Positions 42,518-55,100 of a stretch of 64,000 nt of DNA are shown piece after piece. The notes under the pieces were generated by a model. The model did not search any database, had not been told where the DNA came from, and was given only the letters and a program-made list of their open reading frames with translations. The translations under genes and the position numbers were made by a program. Numbering within the stretch: position 1 is the stretch's first letter; every line of letters starts with the position of its first letter. This DNA comes from Fistularia commersonii (lineage: Eukaryota; Chordata; Actinopteri; Syngnathiformes; Fistulariidae), in the NCBI GenBank assembly GCA_037954325.1, contig JBBMNZ010000035.1, forward strand, positions 1,494,501-1,558,500, read 5' to 3'.

Positions 42518-45500
42518 CTGGGAGGCACTAAGGATGGCACAGGGTTTCCACGCACTGGTCAATTTTTCAAATTCCGCTCTTTCAGACAGTGCAGAAGAAG
42601 ATGCCAAAACGTCAAATGACCCGACCCACACACACACACACACACCTACACACACACACACACACACACACAGCCAATATTTACACAAGCTATCAGATCC
42701 GGCACGGGTGCCCTGAACGCCACGCACCGACATCCGCCTGAAGAAGAAGAAGAGTCGCAGCGTCGGCTGTTTGTCGTCGTCCATTCGGGCTGCCGGGAGA
42801 TGTTTGTTTACACCTTCTCTTCTCCAGCCTCCTGGATGTAAACAATGACGACTTCAGAATTGGTTTCGGAGAGATCGTAAAGAAACAGGATGGGCGGAAA
42901 GCATGTGGAACAGAGAAAACGGGTCACATGGGTATCCTGTGGTCCGACGTCTTCAGTAAGCTAGCCGGTCGGGGGGGGCGTTGGGTCTTACCTCCTGTGG
43001 GATCATCATGAATTTGAGGTCTGATCGGGGTTGGACGGGTGCTTCTCGCTCCAGGCCGGGACAGAAGCCAACTGTCTGACATCTGCAGGCCCCCCCCCTG
43101 CAAAACAAAAAGAAGTTTATTCCCAGCTGTTATCACAGCGGATCTCTTAAACCGAAATAGAACAGTGAGATATTCATGGGAGACGCCGGAGCGTTTGTGA
43201 ATTTGTGTGGCGAAGCGTCTGGACGATGGACCCGAAGCCCCCGGGGTTCACTCGTGAACCGCAATCATACAAGAGCCCGAGCCGCGGGCTAACTCCTTAT
43301 AGCACAAGCGCTATTTACAGAATGTTTGTCTGCTATAAACATTCATTCTTATCGGGATCAGGGTCGAGGACGGAGCCATCGTTCACCTCGGACCGGTGAC
43401 GGGGCCACATTTACGCTTATAAAGTCATACAACTATTCAGTGTCCATTCCCAAAGCGAGAGAAGAGGCAGGGAAGGCGAAACCCGGGTACTATGCTAACA
43501 AGCGCCATTTTCCAGCCAATCGGTGAGCAGCAGTTCATCGACGTCGCGTTTTAGAATCGTCTCAAGTCGCTTGGAAACTCAAGAGAGAAAAAACAAAAAG
43601 TACGGGGTACCGGGTAGCGTCCCTGATGGACGCCAAGAGAAGGGCCTTTTACCCTTATTTGGATTATTCTTTAGTCGAACAAATACATTTCAGCTCTTCA
43701 AGGAGGAATAAAGCAAAGGAGAAAAAAACAAAACTAAAAAAAAAACAAGCAAACCAAAACTACTGGAACCTTAGCCTTGTAAACACTAGCGCCCATAAAT
43801 CAGTGCCTCCACAATGATTTTCAATATGGAGATTAAATGAAGATTATCCAGTTATGATAAGACTCGGGATAAGGCTTGTTAATAAATGATCTTGGAATTC
43901 ACTTACAGTTTAATCGCCCGGTTCTAACTTTAATAAAATTATCATTGCGCGTGCAAACGCAGCTGTGCAAACAGCAAACGGGGGTTTTAGCCCTGGATTT
44001 TGCCTTATAGGCTCACAGGATCCCGTGCCAAATTAAAAAAAAAGGAGGAAATTCCTGTCCCGGTATAAGTCTGGGCGTTTTGGGGAAACAAAAAGGGGGA
44101 AAGAGAAAACCTCCAATTTAGCGAGTTTTGCCTTTCGGTGCGGGAAATTGAATTCGGATGGACACGTCACGTGATAGCGAGTTTTATTTCCCAGTTGGGG
44201 GACGGAAGACGCAGAGCAGCTCAAGCAGAAAAAGAAAACGCAGATTCATTCATTCATTCATTATCGAAACCACGTATCCACTATCCTGGCCGTCATTGGC
44301 CGAGAGGCTGGTTCGACCTGGATCGACCAAATATGTAGACATACAACTATTCCCTCTGAAAAGCCTCTTGTCGGAAGAGTGTACCTCCATCGCTAACCAC
44401 TGTGCCTCCATGCCGTGCCATAACCAAAAAATGCTTTCTCTCATTACCCAAGTTTTAACCAAAAGTGTTCTTCTTGTCCTAGGAGGCGGCGGGAACAGGA
44501 AAGGAAAGAGCAAGAAGTGGAAGCAGATGTTGCAGTTCCCTCACATCAGTTTGTGCGAAGAGCTGCGACAAAGCACAGGTGAGACAAAAGTCGTCCCTTT
44601 CGGCGTTTCTGAATTTGGTCTCCAGTGCGTGGCTCGATGTGTCCGTGGCACTCCTTCCCTTGAAATGACCCTGCTGGGAAACAGATTCCCACCCTGCGAT
44701 GGGTATGTTGGGTAAACTCCAGGTGGGGGTGGTAGACCGAAGCGAGCTCGAAGCACCGGCTAGTTGTCTTCTGCCCGCTCACGTAGCCTGGCATTCCTGG
44801 ATGTGCCCTTCTAGTTTACCGAGGGGTACCGCAGGGCTCAGTGCCGGGTCCCCTTGCGGTCTCCGTATGCAACTCCTCACTGCACCCTCAGCAGCTCCCG
44901 TTGCTTCAGGTCCCCTTGTTGTGGTGATGACACCCGTTTCTTAGCGATCAGTCAGATCCAACGAGCTGGCAGATTCCCAAAGGATGTCCTCAGTATGAAG
45001 GTTCACCTGACTTTGAACCCCTTTGACATCTCGGCCTGCCCCCAACGACAGATCAAAACAGATCAATGCAACTCGAGGCCTTGAAAGCCAGGATGTCGTG
45101 CAACCATTCCCCCTCTCGGTTATACATCTCCGCAATTTAGGGTTTCCAGTGAACCTCTTGTGTGTTTTTGCACTACGGGAGGAAACCGAAGAAGTCAAAG
45201 GAAGCCCACAAAGACAAGGGGAGAACATGTAGACCCTTCTTAGAAATCAGAACCCACCATACAAGCTTACAAAAGACAACCAGCTGCCTACTTTAATACA
45301 TGCGATTTACACTTCCTGCCCCCTCCACAGGCAGACCACAGGCAGTTGCACTGCAAGCAGAGTCTGAACACTGACTCTCGACTTGTGCCATCGACCGCCT
45401 GTTCTACCAAAAAACCGAACTCCCATAACGTTTGCGTTTATCTTCCCACCATCAGGCTTGAGAAAAAAAAACAACACAACAACAAAGGGAAGCAACCTTG

Positions 45501-48500
45501 CATGCAAGCTTCACCTGCTTCCTGTCTTTATCGACGTCACGTCCTACTCCGTCTGCCTTCATGGAACTTACTCATGTTGTTTCCTACTGACTAAATCCAT
45601 GAAGCTGCAGTTGAGATGGGTTCAGTGGCTTGGGAAAATAAATCATAAAAATTTAATTGAAGTATATTTCATTTGTGTTAATTCCTTTTTTTTAACTTTT
45701 GGTTCTAAGTTTGAGGATTATTGTGATCTTGAAATACTAAATAAAATTGTATTTATTATTTTTCGCCGCTCAAAATAACGTCACACTGGCGGAAGCTGGT
45801 ATACCCGCCACCCGGTTTGCAGATGCTGTGCGCAGAAGTTCCATAAACCTGGTAAAATAAATATTTATGAAGGCATTTTGCAAAAATTTATTTTTTATTG
45901 TTTACTGACACAGTTTTTTTCCCCGATTTATTTTTAAAATTCAGGTCAAGGCTCCGCCACACGCTCTGAAAGCGCAAAATGAGTTCATTACATAAATAAA
46001 ATTTAATTTTCTCAGAAATACTTTGTGAATTTCAGAAGCAACACACGACATACTTGTTTATACAAAGTGTAAAGGTAATAAAAAGCAATATATACAGTGG
46101 TACCTTTATTTTAGACGTCAAAAAGTAATTGCGGCTCCCAGTGTTTTCTTTTCTGAAGAAACCGGGTCCAAACGGCTCTTGGGGTGTTACGGGTTGCCGA
46201 CCCCTGACCTAGTCATTTGAAGACTGGATTGACTGCTAAAAAAATCAACATATTTGAAGCGAAAACTTCCTTTCTAACGGAGTCTAGACAACCAAAGGCG
46301 CCGCAGTTGAGGTGCAACTCAGATGGAAACCATCTGATTTGAGTTGCAAGAAGCCGGCGCTGAGATCTGACAGGAAATCAGTCACCGATGTGCCACTTCT
46401 TCATTCTGGGCACATTTATCTGCCATGTTCAGACTCAGACGCACCATAACGGTATTCTAATCTCGTTGCCGTATTGATGACATATCGAGTTTCACTTCAG
46501 TTACTTGATCGTTGTTTTGCCATTTCCCCTGCGCCGTGGCGGTCGCCCATGTTGGCGCAGGAAAGCAAGGCGAGCTTTATTTGCGAGCTTTTAGCCGCGA
46601 GATGACGTGCTCGGTCAGGTTGGTTAAAAATGGGACAATAAATCTATTGAAGTTAATGTAAAGTTTATGTCGATGGCTTTGGAATTAACTGACAGTTAAG
46701 CTCTGGTGGGTGTTCAGTGTTTACTATATAAGGCGTGATTGAGGGGATTATTATATAAGGGTGATGGCGGCCTATAATCTGAAGCAGATTATGGGCAGCG
46801 TGTGCGCTGGATCTAGACGAGGGGTTGGAAGCAACCTGGACACAGGAAGGGTTTCGACTTCTGGCCTTGTGATGAGACAGAAGCATACAAGGTTCGCCCC
46901 TGCGCCCCAAGAGCTCTAGTGTTCAGAGCAAACCCCTGGTGTTTAGAGCAATAAGTTGTTTGGAAGGAGACGAGGGCTGAGTCAGATCCGAGTGGCAGAA
47001 CCCTGGATGTCTGTCGCTCGACTCAAATATTCAACACCCCTGAAGATTTTCAGGAATTAAAGGTAGAGCAAGATCCAGCTTCGTACGGCTTCTTTCAGGA
47101 AGTCATACAAAGCGGCAGTGAAAATGCATGATGAAGTGATTGTGTGTAACAGCACATTTTGTGAAGATGGCCACATCCCAATGAGTCAACCTTTGTTATT
47201 GTTTTTAAAGCTTTCTGGCTTTTTTTTTTTTTTTTTTAAAGTGGAGTCGGAACATAATTGAGCCTTCCGAGAACTCCATAATGACCCATCATTTGCTTGA
47301 ACCGTGATGTACGGAGACCCCGCCCATGAAGGTGTTAAGAGGTGAGTCGCAATCACCAAAAAGACAAAAGCTGAGAGTGGAGATTTAGCTCTTCAACATC
47401 GAGAGGTCCTTGGGTACAAAAAGGTTTTCCAGAAAGCGCAACCTTCTAAGAGGCCGGGAGTATTATATGGAATTCTAAATGTTTGGCGAACAGCTTCAAA
47501 CTCCTCAAGGACATCAGGGCAACTAAGTGAAACCTCCATGTGATTGAAAGACACCAACAGGATAACCTGCTCTGGGGCTGGTCCGAGTGTTTCAGTGCTA
47601 ACTACAAGATGTCCACTGAATGGACAAGGACTCCCAAGATGCACTCCACTCCGGACCACACCAACAGTTGGGCAAGAACACGGCAAGAGAAATTTGGACA
47701 AAGCTACAGAGCTTTGGGAAAAAGTTCCACAACCTGATCCCTGGAACATTTGGACCAAAGGATCAGCGGTATGTCTGGTGGCTACCGGTCCAGGGGTCAA
47801 GCACGGGAGTTGGTCGCTGATGATGTGGCGGTGATTTTCTTCCGCAGTAACGGCCAAGCTTCATCGTGGATTCCCCAAAACACTGGGATCCTAAGCACAC
47901 TTCCAAGTCAACTGAAGCTTGAGCCACCCCCCAAAAAAACATCCTGGAATGTCTGTGCCTTCTCAGCATGTTTTTTTTTTTTTGTGCGAGTAAAACGGGC
48001 AAAGATCCCAATCGAGAGGTGTAAGAAGCTTGTCAGCGCTTACTGGAAAGGTTTTCTCAGAAATTATAAACGCTGACAGATGTATCGATATAGATATGGA
48101 CAAGAGCGGGTATCACGATATTGAAGATTACACAGAGGATTTGGCAGGGCTTTTGCGGCATTAAAAACATTACTGCACGGCCAGTGTTCTGTCTGGCAGG
48201 GCGCTGCTGAGGGGTGGGGGTGGCGGCGGGTGCGATGACAAAGGAGGGAATTCATACTTGTTAGACTAAAATCCAAGTCTGAGCACTCAGCGGCCATGTT
48301 GATGACGCCCCACGGCACCAACTTTGGTCTGATAAGGCGAAGCTACTATCAGACTGAACGGGAAGGAGATCCATATCTGTGCTTTTGATGGTAAAAAGGA
48401 CTGGAATAACTGAAAAAAAGAATCCAATCTGATAAACGACAAAGACCAAGATGACAAAAAACACTTAAGGATGTGCTGACTTTTCCCCCGAATGAGGTTT

Positions 48501-51398
48501 TCAAACCGCCGACCTTCCAAACAGAAGGCTGGTAGTTTGATGCCCTCGACTCCTGCCGTCTGCATGATATTTGGGACGACACTGAACCCCCGGTCGCCCC
48601 TGACGGTCCGGTTAGCGCCTCCATTGAGCGAGCTGTTAAACCCCCCAAGTGACGGCAGAAGAACCGAGCGCAAAGGCGAATGACCGGAAGGAACGGTTCA
48701 CTTCCGCACCGTTTGTTCGGTATGCTTTACGAAAGACACCACAACCCCGGCCTCCGAGGCCAGTCGCACATTAAATGAAACTGTCAGGAAGGGGAAAAAG
48801 CGCCCAGCTGTCAGGGTTCCTGTGCCAAACATAGCCAGAACAAGAAGCGTTGCTTCGGCTGTATCGCTTTTGGTTTTCTTTTTCGGTTCCCAGCAGTGCC
48901 AGGTGGCCCACCAGCGCCACTCCATCTGTAAGTGTCCTTGCTTTACGGAGAGGAGCAAGGACGGTCGACCAGAAGGAGGGAAACCGATCGAAACGACTCG
49001 CCGTCACGATGAAGCTCGTCCCCACCCGACGGGGAAAAGGGTGCGCAGAAGGAAGGAAGTCGCCACGGCTGGGCCACCATGCAAATGTGCCCCATTTAAA
49101 TATATCTCGGTGGAATTGCTGCCATTTAACTTCACAAGTCCCTCGGGTCCAGAGGTGGTGGAGGAGCCGCTGATCCACCTCAGACTAATCCTGGCGATTG
49201 GAGAAGTAGCAAACCTCATCTCTGGGTTTCCACGTGAGTCGGACTGTTATTACGACAGAGAGGCCCCAGCGTCTTATGAAAGACGTGCAGGAAACTGTCA
49301 ACTTCCTTGTTGTTCAAAAGCGAGTCCACTCACCACCCCCACCCAGCATCACGTCGTTACGGTGTTGTGAAACGGGTTTCCTGTAGGAAACACGATTGCG
49401 CCACCTGCTTGTAAATGCTTTCGCTGTGATTGACGCGCCGTTTGCAGCGTATGTATCTTCAGGAACTCCGTGTTGCAATGTTTTGGATAATAAAATCGGA
49501 CATAAGATTATTCTTTATTGAGTCCCGTTGGGGAAATTTGTAGTTTTAGTTTAGGTCAGGGTGATCCCTCCTGTTGTCTTGTGCATCTCATGTCCACGGT
49601 GAACACCAGGAAGTGCATCATCTTGCATAAGAGTTTTGTTCTGGCGGTGACGAGACCTTGTATGCCTCATCCGAGACTCCTGGGTGTCGGTTTTGGGCGG
49701 AACGCCGAAATCACCGGAGACTCGGAGGGGCTTTTGGCCAAATCCTGGTTCCCGTCAATAAAAACCACGACCTTCATCGACGGGCTTCACGTAAATAGTG
49801 TTCCTCCTCCGGCCGCGGTCTGCTCCCCCAGCACCGGGAAGCCCTCCCTCCCGCCAGCAGCTCCTCCAAAACTATTCGGTTCTTCCGTTTCCCTCAAAAA
49901 TTCCACCGCAAGTCACGAGTCCCTCGAAGAACGAAGTCCCTGCAGGGACCGCGGGGGGGGGTGGTAGAAGAAGCATCTGCTTCTGCTGCCTCCCAACCCT
50001 GGGTAGATCCTTGTGTTCGTTCGACGTCTCCGAGCCCCTTTCACGTACATCACATCGCACCTCCGCCGATACATCGAGAAGATCCGCTGATCCACAGCAC
50101 CGGAATGAAGAGTTCCTAGAAGTGTGGGCGGAGGGGTTGGAGGCGGAGGTACCTTCCACGCATGAGTGGCCGACCGGCTTCACGAGCTGTTACGAAGCTA
50201 ATTCCCGGCGTTTTTTGTTTTTTTCCTGGCGCGGGGAGGAGTTTGGGAATGAATCTGGAGCAGGGCTTTTAATTAGAACTCCTAATGAGAGGTGAGAGGC
50301 CATCCGAGGGCCGGCCTTGCCGCGTCCCAGCTTCTGGAGCCCCTCGGGACATTTCCGCCATTTTTCTTCTTGTTTTGTTTTCACCTCCCGGCTCGACGTT
50401 CCCTCCCTTTGTCCACTCTGCGGCGGGGGGGCGACGGGAACAGAGGGCTAAGTAGAGCAGAAGGAACCAGATGAAACGGGGCAGAACGATGCAGATGGAG
50501 GCATCGCTTACCGCCGGCCGTCTGCAGGAAGTGACTCGGCGAAGGGGTCGGGGGCCGGAGGAGGCCCGGAGAAGAGAGGTCTACCCGCAAGTCGGGCCCG
50601 TCGGGCTCGGACAGGAGCGTAACCTAGGTAACCGGAAGCTTGGGATGTCTGCGATGAGGCCGTGAGCTTTGGTGGACCTTCACCTGTCTCTCCGTGTTCT
50701 CCTGTTTTGGTTTTCTCTCATGGTGGACTCTCCATGTTCTTGGGGTATCTCCGGGTTCTCCAGTCCCCCCAAAAACCAACCCGCAGGTTGATTGAAGACT
50801 CTAAACATCTCAACATTTCTAAGTGGATCATGTGATGGACGTGGCTCAGGTTAAGCCCCGCCTCTTTGACTCCATCCTCCAATCACAACCCAAACCCTGT
50901 TTGTGTTCTTGGCGCCAACCTTGACGAGTTTGAGTTTCTACTGAACCAATGTTAGCTTTGTCTTTCGATTCAAATATTCCTTTGAAACAAATGGGAACAA
51001 GTGCGCACACACACTCACACACACACACACACACACACACCTTACTAGCTTTTTGCCTCCCTGGCCGTGTGTTTAATCTCCTTGGGCCACTTTTGCATTT
51101 ACAACTCCCCGATGCAAATCACGTCCTGTCTGACGGGTTCACATTCAGCCGGACGTCAGAAACACCCAAAACAAACAAACAACCGTGGGGAAAAAACACG
51201 GGATCGTTTAAAAAAATGGCGTCCGAAAGTCACGTCCGGGTTTCTTCTCCAACCCCGCAGAGAAGGACTACAGCAGCCTCTGCGAGCGGCAGCCCATCGG
51301 ACGGTTACTCTTCAGGCACTTCTGCAACAGCCGGACAGAACTGAGACGCTGCGTCAAGTTTCTCGACGGCGTGGTAAGAACGGCGTGCATGTGATCAC

Positions 51399-51439
<41 letters not shown>

Positions 51440-51763
51440 GCTGAGTCCTACCCGCCCTGCTAGGCCTTGGAACAAGTGTGTACCTGTATGTGGTTGCAAC
51501 GGCTAGTTTTAATGTGTGTTTATGTGTGTGTGTGTGTGTGTGTGTTGAGGGGGCGGGAGGGGTCTTGCCACTTTCTTTTTTTTTTCCCCCATCGCCATGG
51601 TGACGACCCGCCTCTTCGACGGACCGCTAATATAGAGATTCGACCCCCCGTGTCAGATTAGACTAAACTCTCTTTCTGGAATTCATTCATTCTAATCAAA
51701 ACAAACACACAGTATCTGAGCTTTGGATTTAGCATTAAGGACTTGCGTGGACTGGTCCTTCAA

Positions 51764-51800
<37 letters not shown>

Positions 51801-52096
51801 TGTTTTAAAGGGTGTAACATGTTGAACCTTGGATGCAGGAAGTTTAATAATCCTGAAACGCCTCCAACTCTCAAGGTTTAGCATGAGGAGGAGGAAGTTA
51901 AGTTGATAACTGTTTAATAAAATACAGGAACTGCATGGAAATGTGCACACACATGAACGAACACACACACACACACACATTCCTTTGACCACTGTCACAG
52001 TTCCTCTTCATGGTCTGCTGTGTGTGCGACGTGTTTGATCTTTTTTTTTTTTTTTTTTGGAGAGCGAAGCTGATAAATGATAAATTGCGCCCACCC

Positions 52097-52129
<33 letters not shown>

Positions 52130-55100
52130 CGGGGTCAGGGACAGACACATGAAACGGTTCTTTGAAGTGACCCCTCGCCTATTCGGGCCGCGAGGGGTGA
52201 CAACACATGAAACACACCTCTGGATGCTCCATTGCATCCAACCTCACACACACCTGACCTTCTGACCAGGACCGCCGACCGCCGCTCCAATCCAGGCGTC
52301 GCTTTTTCGACACGCCGACATCAGCGGCCACGTTTCTGGAGTCCACCTCAGGGTCGGGTCGAAGGGGAGAAGGTCAGGTGGGACGATCCGGACGAACCCT
52401 GTTGGATAATGATGAGAGATGAGAACAACTTTGTTTATCCCGAAGGAAATTGTTGTGCCAGAGTTTCAAGTAAAAACATAACAGTAATAGATAATAGTAG
52501 AAAGAATAAGAAATACAATGAAGTATGAATTATCTTAACTGTTTACTGTTACTACAAAGATTTGAAGATTCCCTGCAGCTGAGGGAAGAGGAATTAAAAA
52601 AACTAAGGATAGCAGAATCCCGTGCATGACGGGAGGAAATCGGTAAACAGCGATCTTGCGTAGCGGCAGATTCACACCGGCTTTTTTCGCGACGTCCCGT
52701 CGGTGGAGGCAGAGTTCACACTGACCCGCTGTTTCCGGGTCACTCCTGGATGGTCGCGGTTTAGCGGGTTAACAAACGGCTATCGTTAGCACAGCTAACT
52801 CCTCTTTCCTCTGTTACGGTACATCAGCTTCCTCAGCCCTCCTCCTTCTTCGCCATTGTTATTTTAATAATAATAATAATAATAATACATGGGATTTTTA
52901 TAGCGCTTTTCCGTCTTGCTAGGCGCCATCGGGATCCGGAGTAGCTAGCCAGCTAGCCGGCCAGCTCAGGTCACCGTCGAGATCCAGAGTTTCGAGAGGC
53001 TAGCTAGCCAGCCAGCCTGCTCAGGTCGGCAAGCTAGTTTGGTAGCTTGCTGGAGATTGTCCAGGTGAGCCTTTGTCTTTGGTTTGGTTGCAGAGCGGGA
53101 AGCGGCAGCCAAACGCGCCAGCGTCCTCCCGCCCGCCATCTTGCCAAAAATCTATCTATTTTAGCACCGATCCCAAGGCCTCCTGCCCCCTTTTTCATAG
53201 CAGCTGGACGTTTGCGCGGCACACACACACACACCACCCTACTGAGTCGGTCTTCATATTCAGATGACTGACCGACAGCGGCTGACGTCGTTCGTCGTCC
53301 CGTTGATGCGGACTCGTGGGTTAAATCAGACGAAATGTCTGCTCGCGTCTCTCCGGCCTTCCTGGAAGGATACTCGCCCTCATTTCAGCACCCCGGCGGT
53401 CGATCAACATTTGTTAAATGATCCTGCCCATTGATTTTCTCCGGCGCAGTAAATTAAAGACAGGAATAAACCGTCGGGTGTCGATCAAGCTCGGGCCGGA
53501 CCGGACCGGTCCTGGCGAAGGACGGCCGTCGGCGCGGGCGATCGATGGGTCGATGGATCTGCGATTCTCTGCAGTCGAGTGCCGATCGGAGCCCCTTCCG
53601 CCGAGCGAAGCCCGGCAGGCTCCGGTCCGACCCGGCGCTCCTTCCTGACCGCCCTGCCGGCTCTCGGTCCTAGGCAATTACGAACTCCTCCCCCCCCTCC
53701 ACCCTCCGCCGCCGCTTCCCGTCTCCTCTCTGAGGCAAAATGAGATTTGAACCGTCTCCGCTGTCACTTAGCATTAGTTTACGGGCGCTGGCTGCCAGAG
53801 GAAGCACTTTGGAGTTTCTCCCAGTCAGGCTCAGTTTACTGCAAGTCACTCAGATGAGGACGGAGCTTCCACGACATTCCTCAATTACATCCGTCCGACG
53901 CTCGCCTCGTGTCTTCCGGCCTCCGTCAGCTGATTCGGGGTCGTGACCCCTCTCCGTCTGGCCTCCTCGGGGTGATGGGAGCTCGGCGGTCGCGCTTGGC
54001 GTGAGAGCTTTTTAAAAGCGGCGCTTTTGTTTCGGAGAGAAGATCTCAGGGCGGCAGGGGGGGGATTTTTATTTCCAATTTTTTTTTTTTTTTTGACTTT
54101 GAAATCCGTCGGACTTCCCCCGAGTGCGACAAAGACCAAAAGAAAATAAACAGCCATCATTTTATTCTGTTAGGGAAGTCTCGTGGCATTGAGGGGCTCT
54201 AGGCTGACACGGATTACGATAAAAGTAGCACTGTGCCGTTGTGAACTTCGGTAAGGTCGCGACCCCCCGGCCTGGAGAATTTAGGTACTTCGGGGTCAAT
54301 TATGGAATCTGGACTTTTGAAAACAACAACCTAAAGTAGGAGGAACAAGCTTACAATGGAGCCTCCATTGGAAACTGGTAGGGAGTTCCTCTGCTGGCCA
54401 TCAGGAGGAACCGAGGATCAAGGTGCCTCCAGTACCTGCCGTTCTTCTTCTCGAAGTTCAACGGTCTTTTTTTTTGGGGCCAAACGGAGGCTGACCTTCG
54501 GCTTATGCATGTCTTTCCCCCTCAGGCCGAGTACGAGGTGACGCCTGACGAGAGGAGGAAGGACTGCGGTCAAGAACTTGTCGGCGTATTCTTCAACCCA
54601 AAGGTGCGGTATGCTTTACTAGTTTTGCGAGAACAAACTCCCGGCGCGTAAAAAGGTTACGCAAGAGTTTAACTGCGCGGCTTACGTCGACTAGCTAGCG
54701 AGGAGCTCACGCCTCCACCTTCTGAGATTCATATCTGATCCCAAGCGACCAACTCCAGCCCCACTCTGTGCTCCGGAACAACCCATCTCTTCTGCAACCG
54801 CAGTTACGTAACCACAACACAGAAAAAGCTTCTGAAAAGCCTGCGTACCCTCCAGTTCGGCGTTACTCGCCATGTCGGAAACCGTGTTCCCCTGGTGCCG
54901 CCCGATGCCCATCGGATCTCCGGGCGCGGGGAGTCCATCAAACTCAAAATGAATCTGAGCGAAGGAAAAAAAAAAAAAAAAAAAAAAAATGGAAACGGCC
55001 TTCCGGGGTCATGTTCCCACACCTAGTCCATTCAGGACAAGGATCCTTGACTGCAGGGCAGCTTCGGATAACTTTTCTCACGCTTTGAAAAGTACACTTG

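Larger units (their letters stand above)
40410..44482 (+). other. grk6 intron 1
   Basis: 4.1-kb intron. It carries CpG-rich 5' sequence, a TTC repeat (41023-41068), a GT/poly-G tract (41332-41390), (GT)36 (41501-41572), GT tracts at 42300-42328 and 42483-42516, a CA tract at 42628-42672 and a fish repeat fragment (44247-44412). The AT-rich stretch 41.6-42.25 kb and 42.7-44.2 kb show no feature. Confidence 0.75.
44579..51260 (+). other. grk6 intron 2
   Basis: 6.7-kb intron. It contains an L2-like RT fragment (44810-44950), a truncated hAT copy (45627-46206), a Tc1 remnant (47380-48075), a SINE fragment (48490-48640), the left member of a high-identity inverted pair (49523-49755) and a CA tract (51006-51040). 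46.2-47.2 kb, 48.7-49.4 kb and 49.8-51.0 kb hold nothing I can name; one 182-aa open frame crosses 48822-49370. Confidence 0.75.
51374..54525 (+). other. grk6 intron 3
   Basis: 3.2-kb intron with many dinucleotide tracts (GT: 51403-51438, 51522-51545, 51765-51797; CA: 51960-51979, 52098-52127), an antisense LINE tail (52420-52520), an (AAT)n run at 52866-52888, a 'gctagc'-rich stretch (52940-53050), and CpG-rich unassigned DNA (53.4-54.0 kb). No exon was found. Confidence 0.75.

Noticed and set aside
47393..47857. 154-aa minus-strand frame in grk6 intron 2
   Set aside because: Antisense shadow of the Tc1 remnant, whose conserved blocks are on the plus strand.
49518..49967. 149-aa frame, with a near-identical 79-aa frame at 59597-59836
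   Set aside because: Similarity arises because both lie in the inverted repeat pair; the likely repeat sense strand is the other one, and no family is recognised.
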